Positions 40,626-49,392 of a DNA stretch of 64,000 bases are shown piece by piece (position 1 is the first letter of the stretch; each line of letters opens with the position of its first letter). Under the pieces are notes generated by a model that was not told the origin of the DNA, ran no database searches, and saw nothing but the letters and a program-made list of their open reading frames with translations. The position numbers and the translations under genes were made by a program. The stretch lies in contig JAFWMQ010000002.1 of the NCBI GenBank assembly GCA_017510605.1, positions 62,001 through 126,000 of the forward strand, read 5' to 3'. The stretch comes from Clostridiales bacterium (GTDB lineage Bacteria; Bacillota; Clostridia; Saccharofermentanales; Saccharofermentanaceae).

Positions 40626-41900
40626 ATGAAAAGGGTTTTGATCCTCGGATGTAATGAGGTTACTAAGCGTCTGCTGACAGATCTTTGCCAGCACAGGACG
40701 TATGCATCGGATATTTGTCTTGCGTCCCGTCAAAAACAGGATTGTGACGAACTTAAAAATCTGGCTGCAAGAATGGGTGTAAGGGTAGTTGCATCAGGTA
40801 TCGACATGAACAATGTCGAAGGTGCAATGATGATGGTAAGGATCTTTGCTCCTGATCTTGTAGTTAACCTGCTGCCTCCGAATCTGACCATTGAAGCTAT
40901 GAATCTCGCAGTAAAAGCCAAGGCGGATTATATTGATGGAACGCTTTTCGGAGTTCCGGATATTCCTTCACCGACATCACTGCTTTCCAAGCAGTTCAAA
41001 ATGTTTGCCGAATTCCAGCTCAATGGTAAGACTGCCGTCTGCGGCGCAGGTTTTGTGCCCGGAGCTGTAAACACTGTCATCAGACGTGCAATTGCGGTCG
41101 ATTTCAAAAAGATCGACAGCATTGATATCGTATCTGTTTCCGGAGAGAAACCGTCTTCCGGGAAAAGCGGGAATACAGAGATAGACGATACTTTGTATTC
41201 TGAAGACGTAAAAACACCTGAAGTCAAGGTCTATACAGGTCCTGTCAAAAAGGTCTTTTATATTGAGAACGGCAGGGTCATCGAGACAACACCGATGTCT
41301 ATAGAGGGCAGTTCTGCCTCGGGAAGCAAGGTGTATCTTGAGTCAAGCCCTATGATCACGGATCTTCTTAAAGAAATCCCGGATGTAAACAATGCAAGAT
41401 ACTTCAAACTCGGCAGGAAGCCTTCCCAGGAACATGTGCCTCCTAAGGATAAACTGGATCTTCTTGAGGAACTGGGATTGCTGTCTGACAAACCTGTAAA
41501 AGTCGGCAATGTGGAAGTTGCACCGGTCGATCTTCTTGCTGCGGTTCTTCCGAAAATGACACCTCATGCTGCCGCTGTTTCAGGACCTGTCGAAGTTAAG
41601 TCGAAAGGCCTGGCTTCTTATGAGATCTATATTACAGGCATTTCCAAAAAGGATGACAAAAAGGTCACGAGATCATACATAATCAAGGGAGATAACGAGA
41701 AATCTTACGAGAAGTATAACGTTAATGCTTTTGAGCAGATGAAAGGTTCTGCTCTTATAGCTGGCGTTAAGCTTATGTGCAGAGAGAAATGGAAAAAGCC
41801 GGGTGTATTTACCCCTGCAGCTTTTGACTATGATCCATTCTATAACGCTTTAGCTTCGGAAGGTATCAGAGTTATTGAAGGTGAAGGAAAGCCATTCTGA
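40626..41900 (+). CDS. Saccharopine-dehydrogenase-like oxidoreductase
   Basis: A 424-residue protein. The N-terminal Rossmann fold starts KRVLILGCNEVTKRLLTDL (a modified nucleotide loop) and continues with DLVVNLLPPNLTIEAMNLAVKAKADYIDGTLFG, the classic segment of saccharopine dehydrogenase/carboxynorspermidine synthase NADP domains. CGAGFVPGAVNTVIRRAI follows, as in the family's hinge. The C-terminal half (~170-420) includes VSGEKPSSGKSGN and the basic substrate region. Possible roles are lysine or polyamine metabolism, but neighbours give no hint and the substrate is uncertain. The ribosome site is weak. Divergent from the amino-acid importer. Confidence 0.75.
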   Translation: MKRVLILGCNEVTKRLLTDLCQHRTYASDICLASRQKQDCDELKNLAARMGVRVVASGIDMNNVEGAMMMVRIFAPDLVVNLLPPNLTIEAMNLAVKAKADYIDGTLFGVPDIPSPTSLLSKQFKMFAEFQLNGKTAVCGAGFVPGAVNTVIRRAIAVDFKKIDSIDIVSVSGEKPSSGKSGNTEIDDTLYSEDVKTPEVKVYTGPVKKVFYIENGRVIETTPMSIEGSSASGSKVYLESSPMITDLLKEIPDVNNARYFKLGRKPSQEHVPPKDKLDLLEELGLLSDKPVKVGNVEVAPVDLLAAVLPKMTPHAAAVSGPVEVKSKGLASYEIYITGISKKDDKKVTRSYIIKGDNEKSYEKYNVNAFEQMKGSALIAGVKLMCREKWKKPGVFTPAAFDYDPFYNALASEGIRVIEGEGKPF

Positions 41901-41945
41901 TAATGCAGTTTTATCAGGAAGATAATTGTCTAAAGAGGTGACAAT

Positions 41946-42884
41946 ATGTCTGAAAAGAATTTTATGGAAGAAAGGCAAATTAACGATATGCTCGTAATTG
42001 ATACCATCCGCAAATACGGCAGAGATACTGTCTATTTCAAAGACAAGGATTCCAAGTTTATCTGGAATAACTACATGCACGCAAACCAGTTTGGCGTTAT
42101 CAAGCCTGATGATCTGATAGGCAAGTCAGATAAAGATTTCTTTCCTCCTGAGTTTGCCGAGAAGGCAAGGCAGATTGAGCTGGAGATAATGAGAACAGGA
42201 GTACCTGTCCTTAACATAGAAGAAAAACTCTATGTGGATGAGGATAATGTCAGATACTACAGCGCTTCGAAATATCCCCTGTATGACAAGGACAACAACA
42301 TAGTCGGCACATGGGGTATCAGCAGAGATATTACTGAGGAGAAAAAACTCGAACTGGAGTTGGAGCGTTCATATCACAAGATGGAACTTCTCGCCCGTGT
42401 TGACGATCTGAGCGGCCTTTATAACAGACGTTATTTCTACGAGACTCTTGAGAAGTACGCAAGTCTCTACGAGAAAAGGACTGACGGAAGCACATTTGCA
42501 CTTCTTGTTGCAGATGTAGATGACATTACTAATATCAATGACCAGTATGGCCAGCAGAACGGTGATATAGTACTGAGAAGCATTGCAGAGCTTTGCATGG
42601 CAAATGTCAGAAAAGAAGACACATGCTTCAGAACAGGCGGTGATGAATTCGCTATTGTTCTTCTGGACACTGATAAGGTATCAGCTATCGGAATAGCGAA
42701 GAAACTGGTTGAACAGATTGCTAATGAACCCATTGTTCTTGATGGCAGGAGAGAGAAAGTTACTATATCTGCCGGTCTGGCAATGTTTGATCCTGCAGAT
42801 CCGGATCTTACAGGGCTCCTGTCTAAAGCTGAAAGAAAACTGAATAAGTCGAAGAGGGAAGGAAAGAATAAAGTATCCTTCTGA
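41946..42884 (+). CDS. PAS-GGDEF diguanylate cyclase
   Basis: A 312-residue cytosolic enzyme predicted to make cyclic di-GMP. A PAS sensor domain at ~20-135 (TVYFKDKDSKFIWNN...GKSDKDFFPPEFA...GTWGISRDITEEKKLE) is joined by a short coiled coil to a GGDEF domain. The active site GGDEF is intact at residues 231-235, and the inhibitory RxxD site (RKED, 222-225) is exactly five residues upstream, so product feedback is expected. DDLSGLYNRRYF opens the catalytic domain. AAAGAGGTG precedes the ATG. A single gene; a perfect GC-rich hairpin terminator follows. Confidence 0.93.
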   Translation: MSEKNFMEERQINDMLVIDTIRKYGRDTVYFKDKDSKFIWNNYMHANQFGVIKPDDLIGKSDKDFFPPEFAEKARQIELEIMRTGVPVLNIEEKLYVDEDNVRYYSASKYPLYDKDNNIVGTWGISRDITEEKKLELELERSYHKMELLARVDDLSGLYNRRYFYETLEKYASLYEKRTDGSTFALLVADVDDITNINDQYGQQNGDIVLRSIAELCMANVRKEDTCFRTGGDEFAIVLLDTDKVSAIGIAKKLVEQIANEPIVLDGRREKVTISAGLAMFDPADPDLTGLLSKAERKLNKSKREGKNKVSF

Positions 42885-42917
42885 TCGATGTTATTGTGTG
42901 ATATCAGAGCGCTGTCC

Positions 42918-42948
42918 GGCCGGGATATATCCCGGCCTTGCTTGTCTT
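42918..42948 (+). terminator. Terminator of the diguanylate cyclase gene
   Basis: ggccggga (42918-42925) and tcccggcc (42930-42937) form a perfect stem with a very short loop, followed by ttgcttgtctt. Confidence 0.7.
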
Positions 42949-43040
42949 TGAGGTGTGTGGAGAACGATGGATTTAAGCAAGGCCGGATAATCCCTTTTAC
43001 GGAGAAAAACGGACTTAAGGGCAAGTTGTCTTTGGTCGGG

Positions 43041-43325
43041 TTATGCTGCACCCTTATCCTTCAATTGGAGTTGCTGATCTATAAGACAATTACTGTAAGA
43101 AGCTGATATAGGAGTATTAACACGCTTTATTGGCGTAACACGGACTGAAGACGGACGGCCGGTCCTTACTGTTCTGGAAAGAGAAGCTGCGGGCTTGAGC
43201 GGCCTTGCGGGAGCAGCCTCATCAAATGCTTCCTCAGCATCTCTCCAATAGTCGATGCAGGAAGCAGCGGCCTTGATAGTTACAAGAATGAAAAACAGGA
43301 AAATCAGGATATCGAGTGGTGACAT
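43041..43325 (-). CDS. Small single-segment membrane protein, function unknown
   Basis: A 94-residue protein with one N-terminal membrane segment (LDILIFLFFILVTIKAAASCI) and a cytosolic, Arg/Pro/Ser-rich basic tail (APARPLKPAASLSRTVRTGRPSS...) likely to be disordered. ATG 43325 is chosen because GGAGG lies 8 bases upstream; an in-frame ATG at 43349 precedes that site. No family recognised. On the minus strand an extended -10, TGA-TATAGT (43376-43368), lies about 43 bases upstream, supporting expression. Confidence 0.5.
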   Translation of the reverse strand: MSPLDILIFLFFILVTIKAAASCIDYWRDAEEAFDEAAPARPLKPAASLSRTVRTGRPSSVRVTPIKRVNTPISASYSNCLIDQQLQLKDKGAA

Positions 43326-43367
43326 AAATAATACCTCCAAAATGATCATATGTTCTTTACTGGAGGT

Positions 43368-43376
43368 ACTATATCA
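43368..43376 (-). promoter_or_regulatory. Extended -10 promoter for the small membrane protein
   Basis: On the minus strand TGA-TATAGT, identical to the element before the DEAD-box helicase. Confidence 0.4.
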
Positions 43377-43444
43377 CCTTAAATGTTCTAATAATGGGAC
43401 TAAAACGCTAAAAATCCCAAAAACGAACAAAAATTTGCATTGCG

Positions 43445-45280
43445 TCAGGTTGCAAGCTTAGATGCGCCGATCCTGGATGCTCCGTTACCGATCATTTCTT
43501 TTGCGGACTCGGCCGTCCTGATGCCGCCTGCGGCCTTGATCCTTACTTCAGGGCTTATGTTGTCCTTCATAAGTTTTACATCTTCGACTTTTGCTCCGGC
43601 GGTTCCAAAACCGGTGGATGTTTTTATGAAGTCCGCATGGGCATCGCTTACTATCCTGCACATCTGTATTTTCTCTTCTTCGGTAAGATCACATGTCTCG
43701 ATTATTACTTTTAAGATGGCTCCTTTTGCATGAACGGCATCTGCGATCAGTTTTATCTCTTTATAAACTTCATCATATCTTCCGGATTTGACATAGTTGA
43801 TGTTGATCACCATATCTATTTCTGAAGCTCCGTTGTCGCAGGCTTCTTTGGCCTCAAAAACTTTTACGGCTGTTGTCTGGTATCCGTTGGGAAATCCGAT
43901 TACAGTGCATACGGCTATTCTTCCGGCAGCATAACGGACGGCTTCATTTATGAAGCAGGGAGGTATGCAGACTGATGCAGTTCCGAGAGAGACCGCTTTA
44001 TCTATTAATTCTTTGATATCATTTTCAGTAGCGGTTGTTTTGAGGTTGGTAAGATCGACATAACTCATGAGGTTATCAGGATCAGGTTTATTGCTGTCAG
44101 CAGAGGGGCAGAAGTTTATCTTATAATCTCTTCCCATAAGTGCCGTCAGTACAATATCTGAAATATTAGTAAATCCGGCAAGTTCACCCAAATTATGCGG
44201 TGTCCTGTATCCCGAACCGTAGATCATCAAAGGGATACACTCTCTTGAATGATCAGTTGAAGGAGTTGAGGGATCACAACCATGGTCAGCTGTGATCATC
44301 AGGAGATCATTTTCTCTCAGATTTTCCAGAATAATACCCAATGCATCATCGAATTCGTGCATAGCGGCAGCATATCCTTCTATATCGTTGCGATGGCCGT
44401 ATTTCATGTCGAAATCAACGAGATTGGTAAAGCAGAGTCCCGTAAAGTCCCTGCCCATCATATCGATTGTCTTGCTGATGCCGTCGGTATTGCCTTTTGT
44501 GGGATTGGATTCGGTAAGGCCCCTTCCTGCGAACAGATCGTAGATCTTTCCTATCGAGATCACATCAAATCCTTCACTCTTAAGAAGATCGAGCATGGTA
44601 GAAGACGGTGCTGCCAATGAAAAATCGTGACGGTTTGCTGTCCTGGTATAGTTTCCGCTTTCTCCGGTAAAAGGTCTTGCGATGATTCTTCCGACTGCAT
44701 CTTTGCCGGTCATGATCTCTCTTGCCTTTGAGCAGATATCATAAAGTTCTTCGAGTGGAACAACATCTTCGTGTGCCGCGATCTGAAGAACGCTGTCTGC
44801 TGATGTGTATATGATAAGCTTTCCGGTCTTTACGTGCTCGTCACCGTAATCCCTGATGACGTCTGTACCGCTGTAAGGCTTGTTACAGAGGAATCCTCTT
44901 CCTGTTGCTTTCTCTAGTTTTGCGATTATCTCATCCGGGAAGCCGTCAGGATAGGTCGGCTGCGGTTTGTCTGAGATAATGCCTGCTATTTCCCAATGAC
45001 CTATAGTCGAATCTTTTCCTGCAGATAATTCCATGACCCTGGCATAAGAACCGATAGGTGAGGGGATTGATTTCTGTTTTTTTTTGTAATCAATGATCCT
45101 TTTATCATCTTCACCGTCAATTGCAAGAAGTCCCATTTTCGCGAGGTTGGGAAAAGGCTTATCCGAATATGAGAGCACGGCTGCAAGGGTGTTGCTGCCC
45201 TCATCATTAAACTTATCAGCATCAGGCGCGCCGCCGATTCCGAAGCTGTCCAGTACTATCAGGAAAACACGTTTAGCCAT
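43445..45280 (-). CDS. deoBC: Fused phosphopentomutase - deoxyribose-phosphate aldolase
   Basis: A 611-residue single frame. Residues 1 to ~390 are phosphopentomutase (DeoB): VFLIVLDSFGIGGAPDADKF (first metal ligand Asp), KDSTIGHWEIAG with the phosphorylated Thr, and ADHGCDPSTPSTDHSRE with metal-binding Asp and His. Residues ~398-611 are deoxyribose-phosphate aldolase (DeoC): YVDLTNLKTTATENDI, GFPNGYQTTAVKVFEA, DFIKTSTGFGTAGA with the Schiff-base Lys, and IKAAGGIRT with the second catalytic Lys. The two steps are consecutive: deoxyribose 1-phosphate to 5-phosphate, then cleavage to acetaldehyde and glyceraldehyde 3-phosphate. Normally these are separate genes. No frameshift or internal stop is seen. 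Confidence 0.92.
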   Translation of the reverse strand: MAKRVFLIVLDSFGIGGAPDADKFNDEGSNTLAAVLSYSDKPFPNLAKMGLLAIDGEDDKRIIDYKKKQKSIPSPIGSYARVMELSAGKDSTIGHWEIAGIISDKPQPTYPDGFPDEIIAKLEKATGRGFLCNKPYSGTDVIRDYGDEHVKTGKLIIYTSADSVLQIAAHEDVVPLEELYDICSKAREIMTGKDAVGRIIARPFTGESGNYTRTANRHDFSLAAPSSTMLDLLKSEGFDVISIGKIYDLFAGRGLTESNPTKGNTDGISKTIDMMGRDFTGLCFTNLVDFDMKYGHRNDIEGYAAAMHEFDDALGIILENLRENDLLMITADHGCDPSTPSTDHSRECIPLMIYGSGYRTPHNLGELAGFTNISDIVLTALMGRDYKINFCPSADSNKPDPDNLMSYVDLTNLKTTATENDIKELIDKAVSLGTASVCIPPCFINEAVRYAAGRIAVCTVIGFPNGYQTTAVKVFEAKEACDNGASEIDMVININYVKSGRYDEVYKEIKLIADAVHAKGAILKVIIETCDLTEEEKIQMCRIVSDAHADFIKTSTGFGTAGAKVEDVKLMKDNISPEVRIKAAGGIRTAESAKEMIGNGASRIGASKLAT

Positions 45281-45344
45281 ATGAAAAACCCCTTAGACTA
45301 TTGTTTATAGAAAATAAATTATTAGATTTAGTAATATAGCAATC

Positions 45345-45374
45345 ATATCATTACAGACATATCTGTGATATAGT
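45345..45374 (+). promoter_or_regulatory. Extended -10 promoter overlapped by an inverted repeat, upstream of the helicase
   Basis: TGA-TATAGT (45366-45374) is an extended -10. It is overlapped by the imperfect inverted repeat atatca-tta-caga / tctg-tgatat (45345-45371), which resembles an operator placed to block RNA polymerase. Confidence 0.4.
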
Positions 45375-45404
45375 TTGCGGGATTAATCGAAATGAGTTGG
45401 AATA

Positions 45405-46523
45405 ATGAACGACGAGATGACATTTGCAGATCTTGACCTGTCCCCCGAGGTAATGGATGCCTTGAAGAAGATGGGCGTAAAGAGGCCTACTACTATCCAG
45501 CAAAAAGCGATACCGCTTTTGATGGACAATTTCAGCGTGATCGCAAAGGCACCCACCGGAACGGGAAAGACTTTTGCATTTGGAATACCGATATTAGAGT
45601 ACTTAAATCTTGATTCAAAGCTCGTTCAGGCACTTATTCTTTGTCCGACCAGAGAACTTGCCCTTCAGATTACGACTGAACTTAAAGGCCTTGCAAAATA
45701 CATCAAGGGATTCAGGGTCACAGCTCTCATCGGAGGGCAGAGTATGCGTCTCCAATCAGAGAAGCTTCAGAAAAAACCTCAGGTTATAGTCGCTACTCCG
45801 GGACGTCTTATTGACATGACGCAGCGCAAACTGGTCGATATTTCCAACATCTATACGCTTGTTTTGGATGAAGCGGATGAAATGCTGAAAATGGGTTTCA
45901 TCAATGATATCAGGACAATAATGGCAATGACGCCTAAGGATAAACAGATAGCGCTTTTCTCTGCGACCATGCCCAGAGAGATCCAGAACATCACGTGGGA
46001 ATTCATGTCAGGAAGTGCTGAGATCGATGTAATGCCTAAGGCTGAAGATCATCCCGATATTGATGAATATATCGTAGAGTGTCCGGAGAAAGACAAGCTC
46101 AAGACGATAATCAGGATAATGGCAAAAGAAGACTTGAGGAAAACGATAGTATTCTGCAATACCAAAATGCAGACATCGAAAGTAGGACAGCAGCTGACTG
46201 CGGCAGGTGTTTCAGCTGGAGTTCTCCACGGGGACTGCAGCCAAAGAGAACGCAACAGGGTAATGGATTTTTACAGAGCCGGTAAGTTCGATGTCCTTGT
46301 AGCTACGGATGTTGTGGCCAGAGGCATCGATGTTGATGACATAGAAGCCGTATTTAATTATGATATTCCTAAAGAGAATGAACTGTATCTTCACAGGATC
46401 GGACGTACCGCCCGTGCAGGAAAGTCAGGAAAAGCATTTTCTCTTGTAGCATATCTCGACCGTCCCCGTATGGAAGAGATAATCAGATATACCAAGATTG
46501 ATCCCAAGCCGTACGAGATCTGA
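45405..46523 (+). CDS. DEAD-box RNA helicase
   Basis: A 372-residue ATP-dependent RNA helicase consisting of the two RecA domains only. Motifs in order: Q motif RPTTIQQKAIP, motif I APTGTGKT, Ia PTRELALQ, Ib TPGR, II DEAD, III SAT, IV FCNTKMQT, V TDVVARGIDVDD, VI HRIGRTARAGKSG. There is almost no C-terminal extension, unlike CsdA/DeaD or CshA (470 or more residues), so RNA specificity must come from elsewhere. Likely roles are ribosome assembly or mRNA turnover. It is a monocistronic gene divergent from deoBC and convergent with trkH. Confidence 0.93.
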   Translation: MNDEMTFADLDLSPEVMDALKKMGVKRPTTIQQKAIPLLMDNFSVIAKAPTGTGKTFAFGIPILEYLNLDSKLVQALILCPTRELALQITTELKGLAKYIKGFRVTALIGGQSMRLQSEKLQKKPQVIVATPGRLIDMTQRKLVDISNIYTLVLDEADEMLKMGFINDIRTIMAMTPKDKQIALFSATMPREIQNITWEFMSGSAEIDVMPKAEDHPDIDEYIVECPEKDKLKTIIRIMAKEDLRKTIVFCNTKMQTSKVGQQLTAAGVSAGVLHGDCSQRERNRVMDFYRAGKFDVLVATDVVARGIDVDDIEAVFNYDIPKENELYLHRIGRTARAGKSGKAFSLVAYLDRPRMEEIIRYTKIDPKPYEI

Positions 46524-46550
46524 CAAAGCCATTGACAGGTAATATCAGGA

Positions 46551-48017
46551 TCAGCCTTTGACCTTCGCGGGCTTTTTGATTATTCCCTTATAAGTTGAAG
46601 GGTTAAGGAAAACGATGAGCGGCATAAGTTCGAGTCTTCCTGCGATCATGTCAAATATGAACACCCATTTCGACAGCGGGGAGAAGAAACTGTAGTTCTG
46701 TGTCGGACCTACAAGGGAAAGACCCGGTCCTATGTTGTTAAGTGTTGCGGCTACGGATGAAAAGATCGTAACCAGGTCGTGTCCTTCAAACGCGATGATG
46801 AACATCGAGAAAGCAAATATGACCAGGTAAATGAAGAAATACAGAGCTACGGAATGTTCAACATCGGTATCAACGGTCTTTCCGTCAACGTGAATCTTCT
46901 TAACTGTTCTAGGATGGATATAAGTATGTATTTCACGCTTGATCGTTTTAAACATGATCTGAAATCTGGCGATCTTGATACCGCCGCCCGTAGAGCTTGC
47001 GCAGGCACCGATTATCATAAGGCTCAATAGCAGGAACTTGGCGATGGAAGGCCAAAGGTCAAAGTCTGTAGTTGCAAATCCTGTGGTTGTGATGATCGTT
47101 GATACCTGGAAAAACGAGTGCCTTAATGCTTCTTCAAAACTGCCGTAAAGATTCCTGACAGAGAAACAGATAATACCCGTTGTAACGGCGATGACGATGA
47201 GAAAGGTTCTGATCTCACTCATCTTGAAAGCCTTGGTTATCTGCCTGGTCGTAAGATAATAATAGAAATTGAAGTTTACTCCGAACATTATCATGAAGAC
47301 AGCGACGATCCATTGGATATGCGGAGCGTAAGACGTAAAGCTGTCATTCCTGACACCGAATCCTCCGGTACCTGCCGTTCCGAAAGCTGAACAGATACTG
47401 TCAAATAAAGGCATACCGCATACAAAGAGAATAAGGATCTCCGCGACGGTCAGAGCAAGATAGATCAGATAGAGCATTTTTGCAGTTGATCTGACTTTTG
47501 GAACGATCTTGCCTACAGAAGGTCCGGGGCTTTCTGCTCTCATAAGGTTCATATTAGATCCGCCTGTCATCGGTACTACGGCAAGGAGGAATACAAGAAC
47601 GCCCATACCGCCTATCCAGTGTGTCAGCGAGCGCCACATCAGCGAAGTGTGGGACATGGCTTCAACATTAGTTAAAATGCTTGCACCGGTAGTGGTGAAT
47701 CCGGAGGCTGTCTCAAACATTGCATCGGTAAATGAAGGGATTTCTTTAGTAAGAACAAACGGAATGCATCCGCATACACTGAGTACAGCCCAGGAAAGTG
47801 CGGTCGCCACACAACCATCTTTTATAAAGATCGTCATGTTCTTTGGTTTTTTCATGGAGATAACGTATCCCAGACCTACATAGATTGCGGCAAGCGCAAT
47901 ATAGATCAATACTTGCGTTTCCCCATAGATGAGACCGCATACTACAGGCAAGACCATAAGAGCCCCTTCTATAAGGAGGACTTTGCCCAGGATGTAAACA
48001 AGCATTCTTATGTTCAT
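46551..48017 (-). CDS. trkH: Potassium uptake channel subunit TrkH
   Basis: A 488-residue membrane protein of the TrkH/KtrB family with four pore repeats. Filter-region sequences include ASGFTTTGASIL (first), AFGTAGTGGFGVRNDSF (second), STIITTTGFATTDFD (third) and ATLNNIGPGLSLVGP (fourth), each with the conserved Gly. It forms the membrane pore and is gated by TrkA on the inside. The start overlaps the trkA stop by 4 bases, so stoichiometric synthesis is expected. Last gene of the four-gene minus-strand operon starting at 51496. Confidence 0.94.
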   Translation of the reverse strand: MNIRMLVYILGKVLLIEGALMVLPVVCGLIYGETQVLIYIALAAIYVGLGYVISMKKPKNMTIFIKDGCVATALSWAVLSVCGCIPFVLTKEIPSFTDAMFETASGFTTTGASILTNVEAMSHTSLMWRSLTHWIGGMGVLVFLLAVVPMTGGSNMNLMRAESPGPSVGKIVPKVRSTAKMLYLIYLALTVAEILILFVCGMPLFDSICSAFGTAGTGGFGVRNDSFTSYAPHIQWIVAVFMIMFGVNFNFYYYLTTRQITKAFKMSEIRTFLIVIAVTTGIICFSVRNLYGSFEEALRHSFFQVSTIITTTGFATTDFDLWPSIAKFLLLSLMIIGACASSTGGGIKIARFQIMFKTIKREIHTYIHPRTVKKIHVDGKTVDTDVEHSVALYFFIYLVIFAFSMFIIAFEGHDLVTIFSSVAATLNNIGPGLSLVGPTQNYSFFSPLSKWVFIFDMIAGRLELMPLIVFLNPSTYKGIIKKPAKVKG

Positions 48018-49390
48018 CTTATGATATCGGTGAGAGTGGTAAACCCTTTGTGCTTGGTAACGATCATTACACTGTCACCGACCTCTATCGAATCGTTTCC
48101 GGTAGGAATGATGATCTTGCCGGAGCGGTTGATAAAAGATACGAGGGTATTGGGCTTAAGCTTTAAGTCTTTAAGCTGCTTTCCGGTAACCGCGGAACTT
48201 TCCATTACTTTGAACTCGATAGCTTCTGCTCTGCCATCGAAAAGATGATACATAACCTCAACGTTGCTTCCGATCGAAGCCTGCTTGGCGCGTGCATAAG
48301 AGATAATTGCCTCAGAAGTGATCTGCTTGGGGTAGATAACACTTCCGAGATCCAAACGGTTGATAACATCAGTAAAACTGATCTTGTTGATTTTCGTTAC
48401 GGATTTAATGCCCTTGGAGATCTGTCTAGCGAACAGGGCAAGCATGATGTTCTCTTCGTCTATACCTGTCAGTGCAACAACGGAATCGACATCTCTGATA
48501 CCGGTTTCTTCAAGAAGCGATTCATTGATTCCGTCACCATTGATGATCGTTGCCTTGGGAAGGAGTTCGCTCAGTTCATCGCAGCGCTGTATATCCTTCT
48601 CGATGATCTTTACGTCTATGCCGGTCTTGATCAGCTGGTCAGCAAGGTAGAATGCGGATTTTCCGCCGCCGATAATGATCGTGCTTCTGACGGAGTTTGT
48701 CTTAAATCCGATGGATTTGAGGAATGAGTGGCAAACCTTTCTGGTAGCCGCAATGGATATGATGTCTCCTCCGGAGAGTTCAAATGAACCGTTAGGGATA
48801 GTTACCTCATCGCCGCGCTCTACGCCGACGATGACAAGGTCATTAGTGTAATTGCTTCCAAGGTAAGCGACTGTCTTGCCGTCAAGAACATTACCTTCCG
48901 GGATCTTGATCTTAACAAGTTCAGCGCTTCCGTGTGCAAACGAGTTGATAGAGATCGCAGCAGGGAGGAAGAGAATACGTGCTGCCTCTACCGCAGCTTC
49001 ATATTCCGGATTGATGATCATCTCGAGGCTTAATTTTGCCCTGAGATAAGGTATCTCTTTACCGTAGTCAGGATTTCTTACACGGGCAATCGTTGCAAGA
49101 TTCCTGTTAAACTGTTTTGCGATCGTGCAGCAAAGCAGATTGAGTTCATCTGATTCGGTAACGCAGATGAAGAGGTCTGCAGAAGCAACCCCTGCTTCCT
49201 CAAGTACTTCATGGCTTGCGCCGTTTCCGATTACTCCCAGACAGTCGCAAAGGTTTGCGAGTTCTGTGAGCCTTTCGACATTCTTATCAATGATTACCAG
49301 ATCATGACCTTCTTCAGCCAGCCTGTTGACAAGAGTGTCACCGACTTTGCCTGCGCCTACAACGATGATTTTCAGTCCTCTTTTACTCAT
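48014..49390 (-). CDS. trkA: Trk potassium uptake regulator TrkA, duplicated RCK domains
   Basis: A 458-residue cytosolic protein with two RCK_N/RCK_C units in tandem. The first nucleotide loop is LKIIVVGAGKVGDTLVNRLAEEGHDLVIIDKN and the second, STIIIGGGKSAFYLADQLIKTGIDVKIIEKD. Both are NAD(H)/ATP-binding Rossmann folds, each followed by a small C-terminal ligand-binding subdomain. It gates TrkH. The start is 2 bases downstream of the His-rich GTPase stop, tying potassium uptake to that gene in one transcript. Confidence 0.94.
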   Translation of the reverse strand: MSKRGLKIIVVGAGKVGDTLVNRLAEEGHDLVIIDKNVERLTELANLCDCLGVIGNGASHEVLEEAGVASADLFICVTESDELNLLCCTIAKQFNRNLATIARVRNPDYGKEIPYLRAKLSLEMIINPEYEAAVEAARILFLPAAISINSFAHGSAELVKIKIPEGNVLDGKTVAYLGSNYTNDLVIVGVERGDEVTIPNGSFELSGGDIISIAATRKVCHSFLKSIGFKTNSVRSTIIIGGGKSAFYLADQLIKTGIDVKIIEKDIQRCDELSELLPKATIINGDGINESLLEETGIRDVDSVVALTGIDEENIMLALFARQISKGIKSVTKINKISFTDVINRLDLGSVIYPKQITSEAIISYARAKQASIGSNVEVMYHLFDGRAEAIEFKVMESSAVTGKQLKDLKLKPNTLVSFINRSGKIIIPTGNDSIEVGDSVMIVTKHKGFTTLTDIIR

Positions 49391-49392
49391 AA

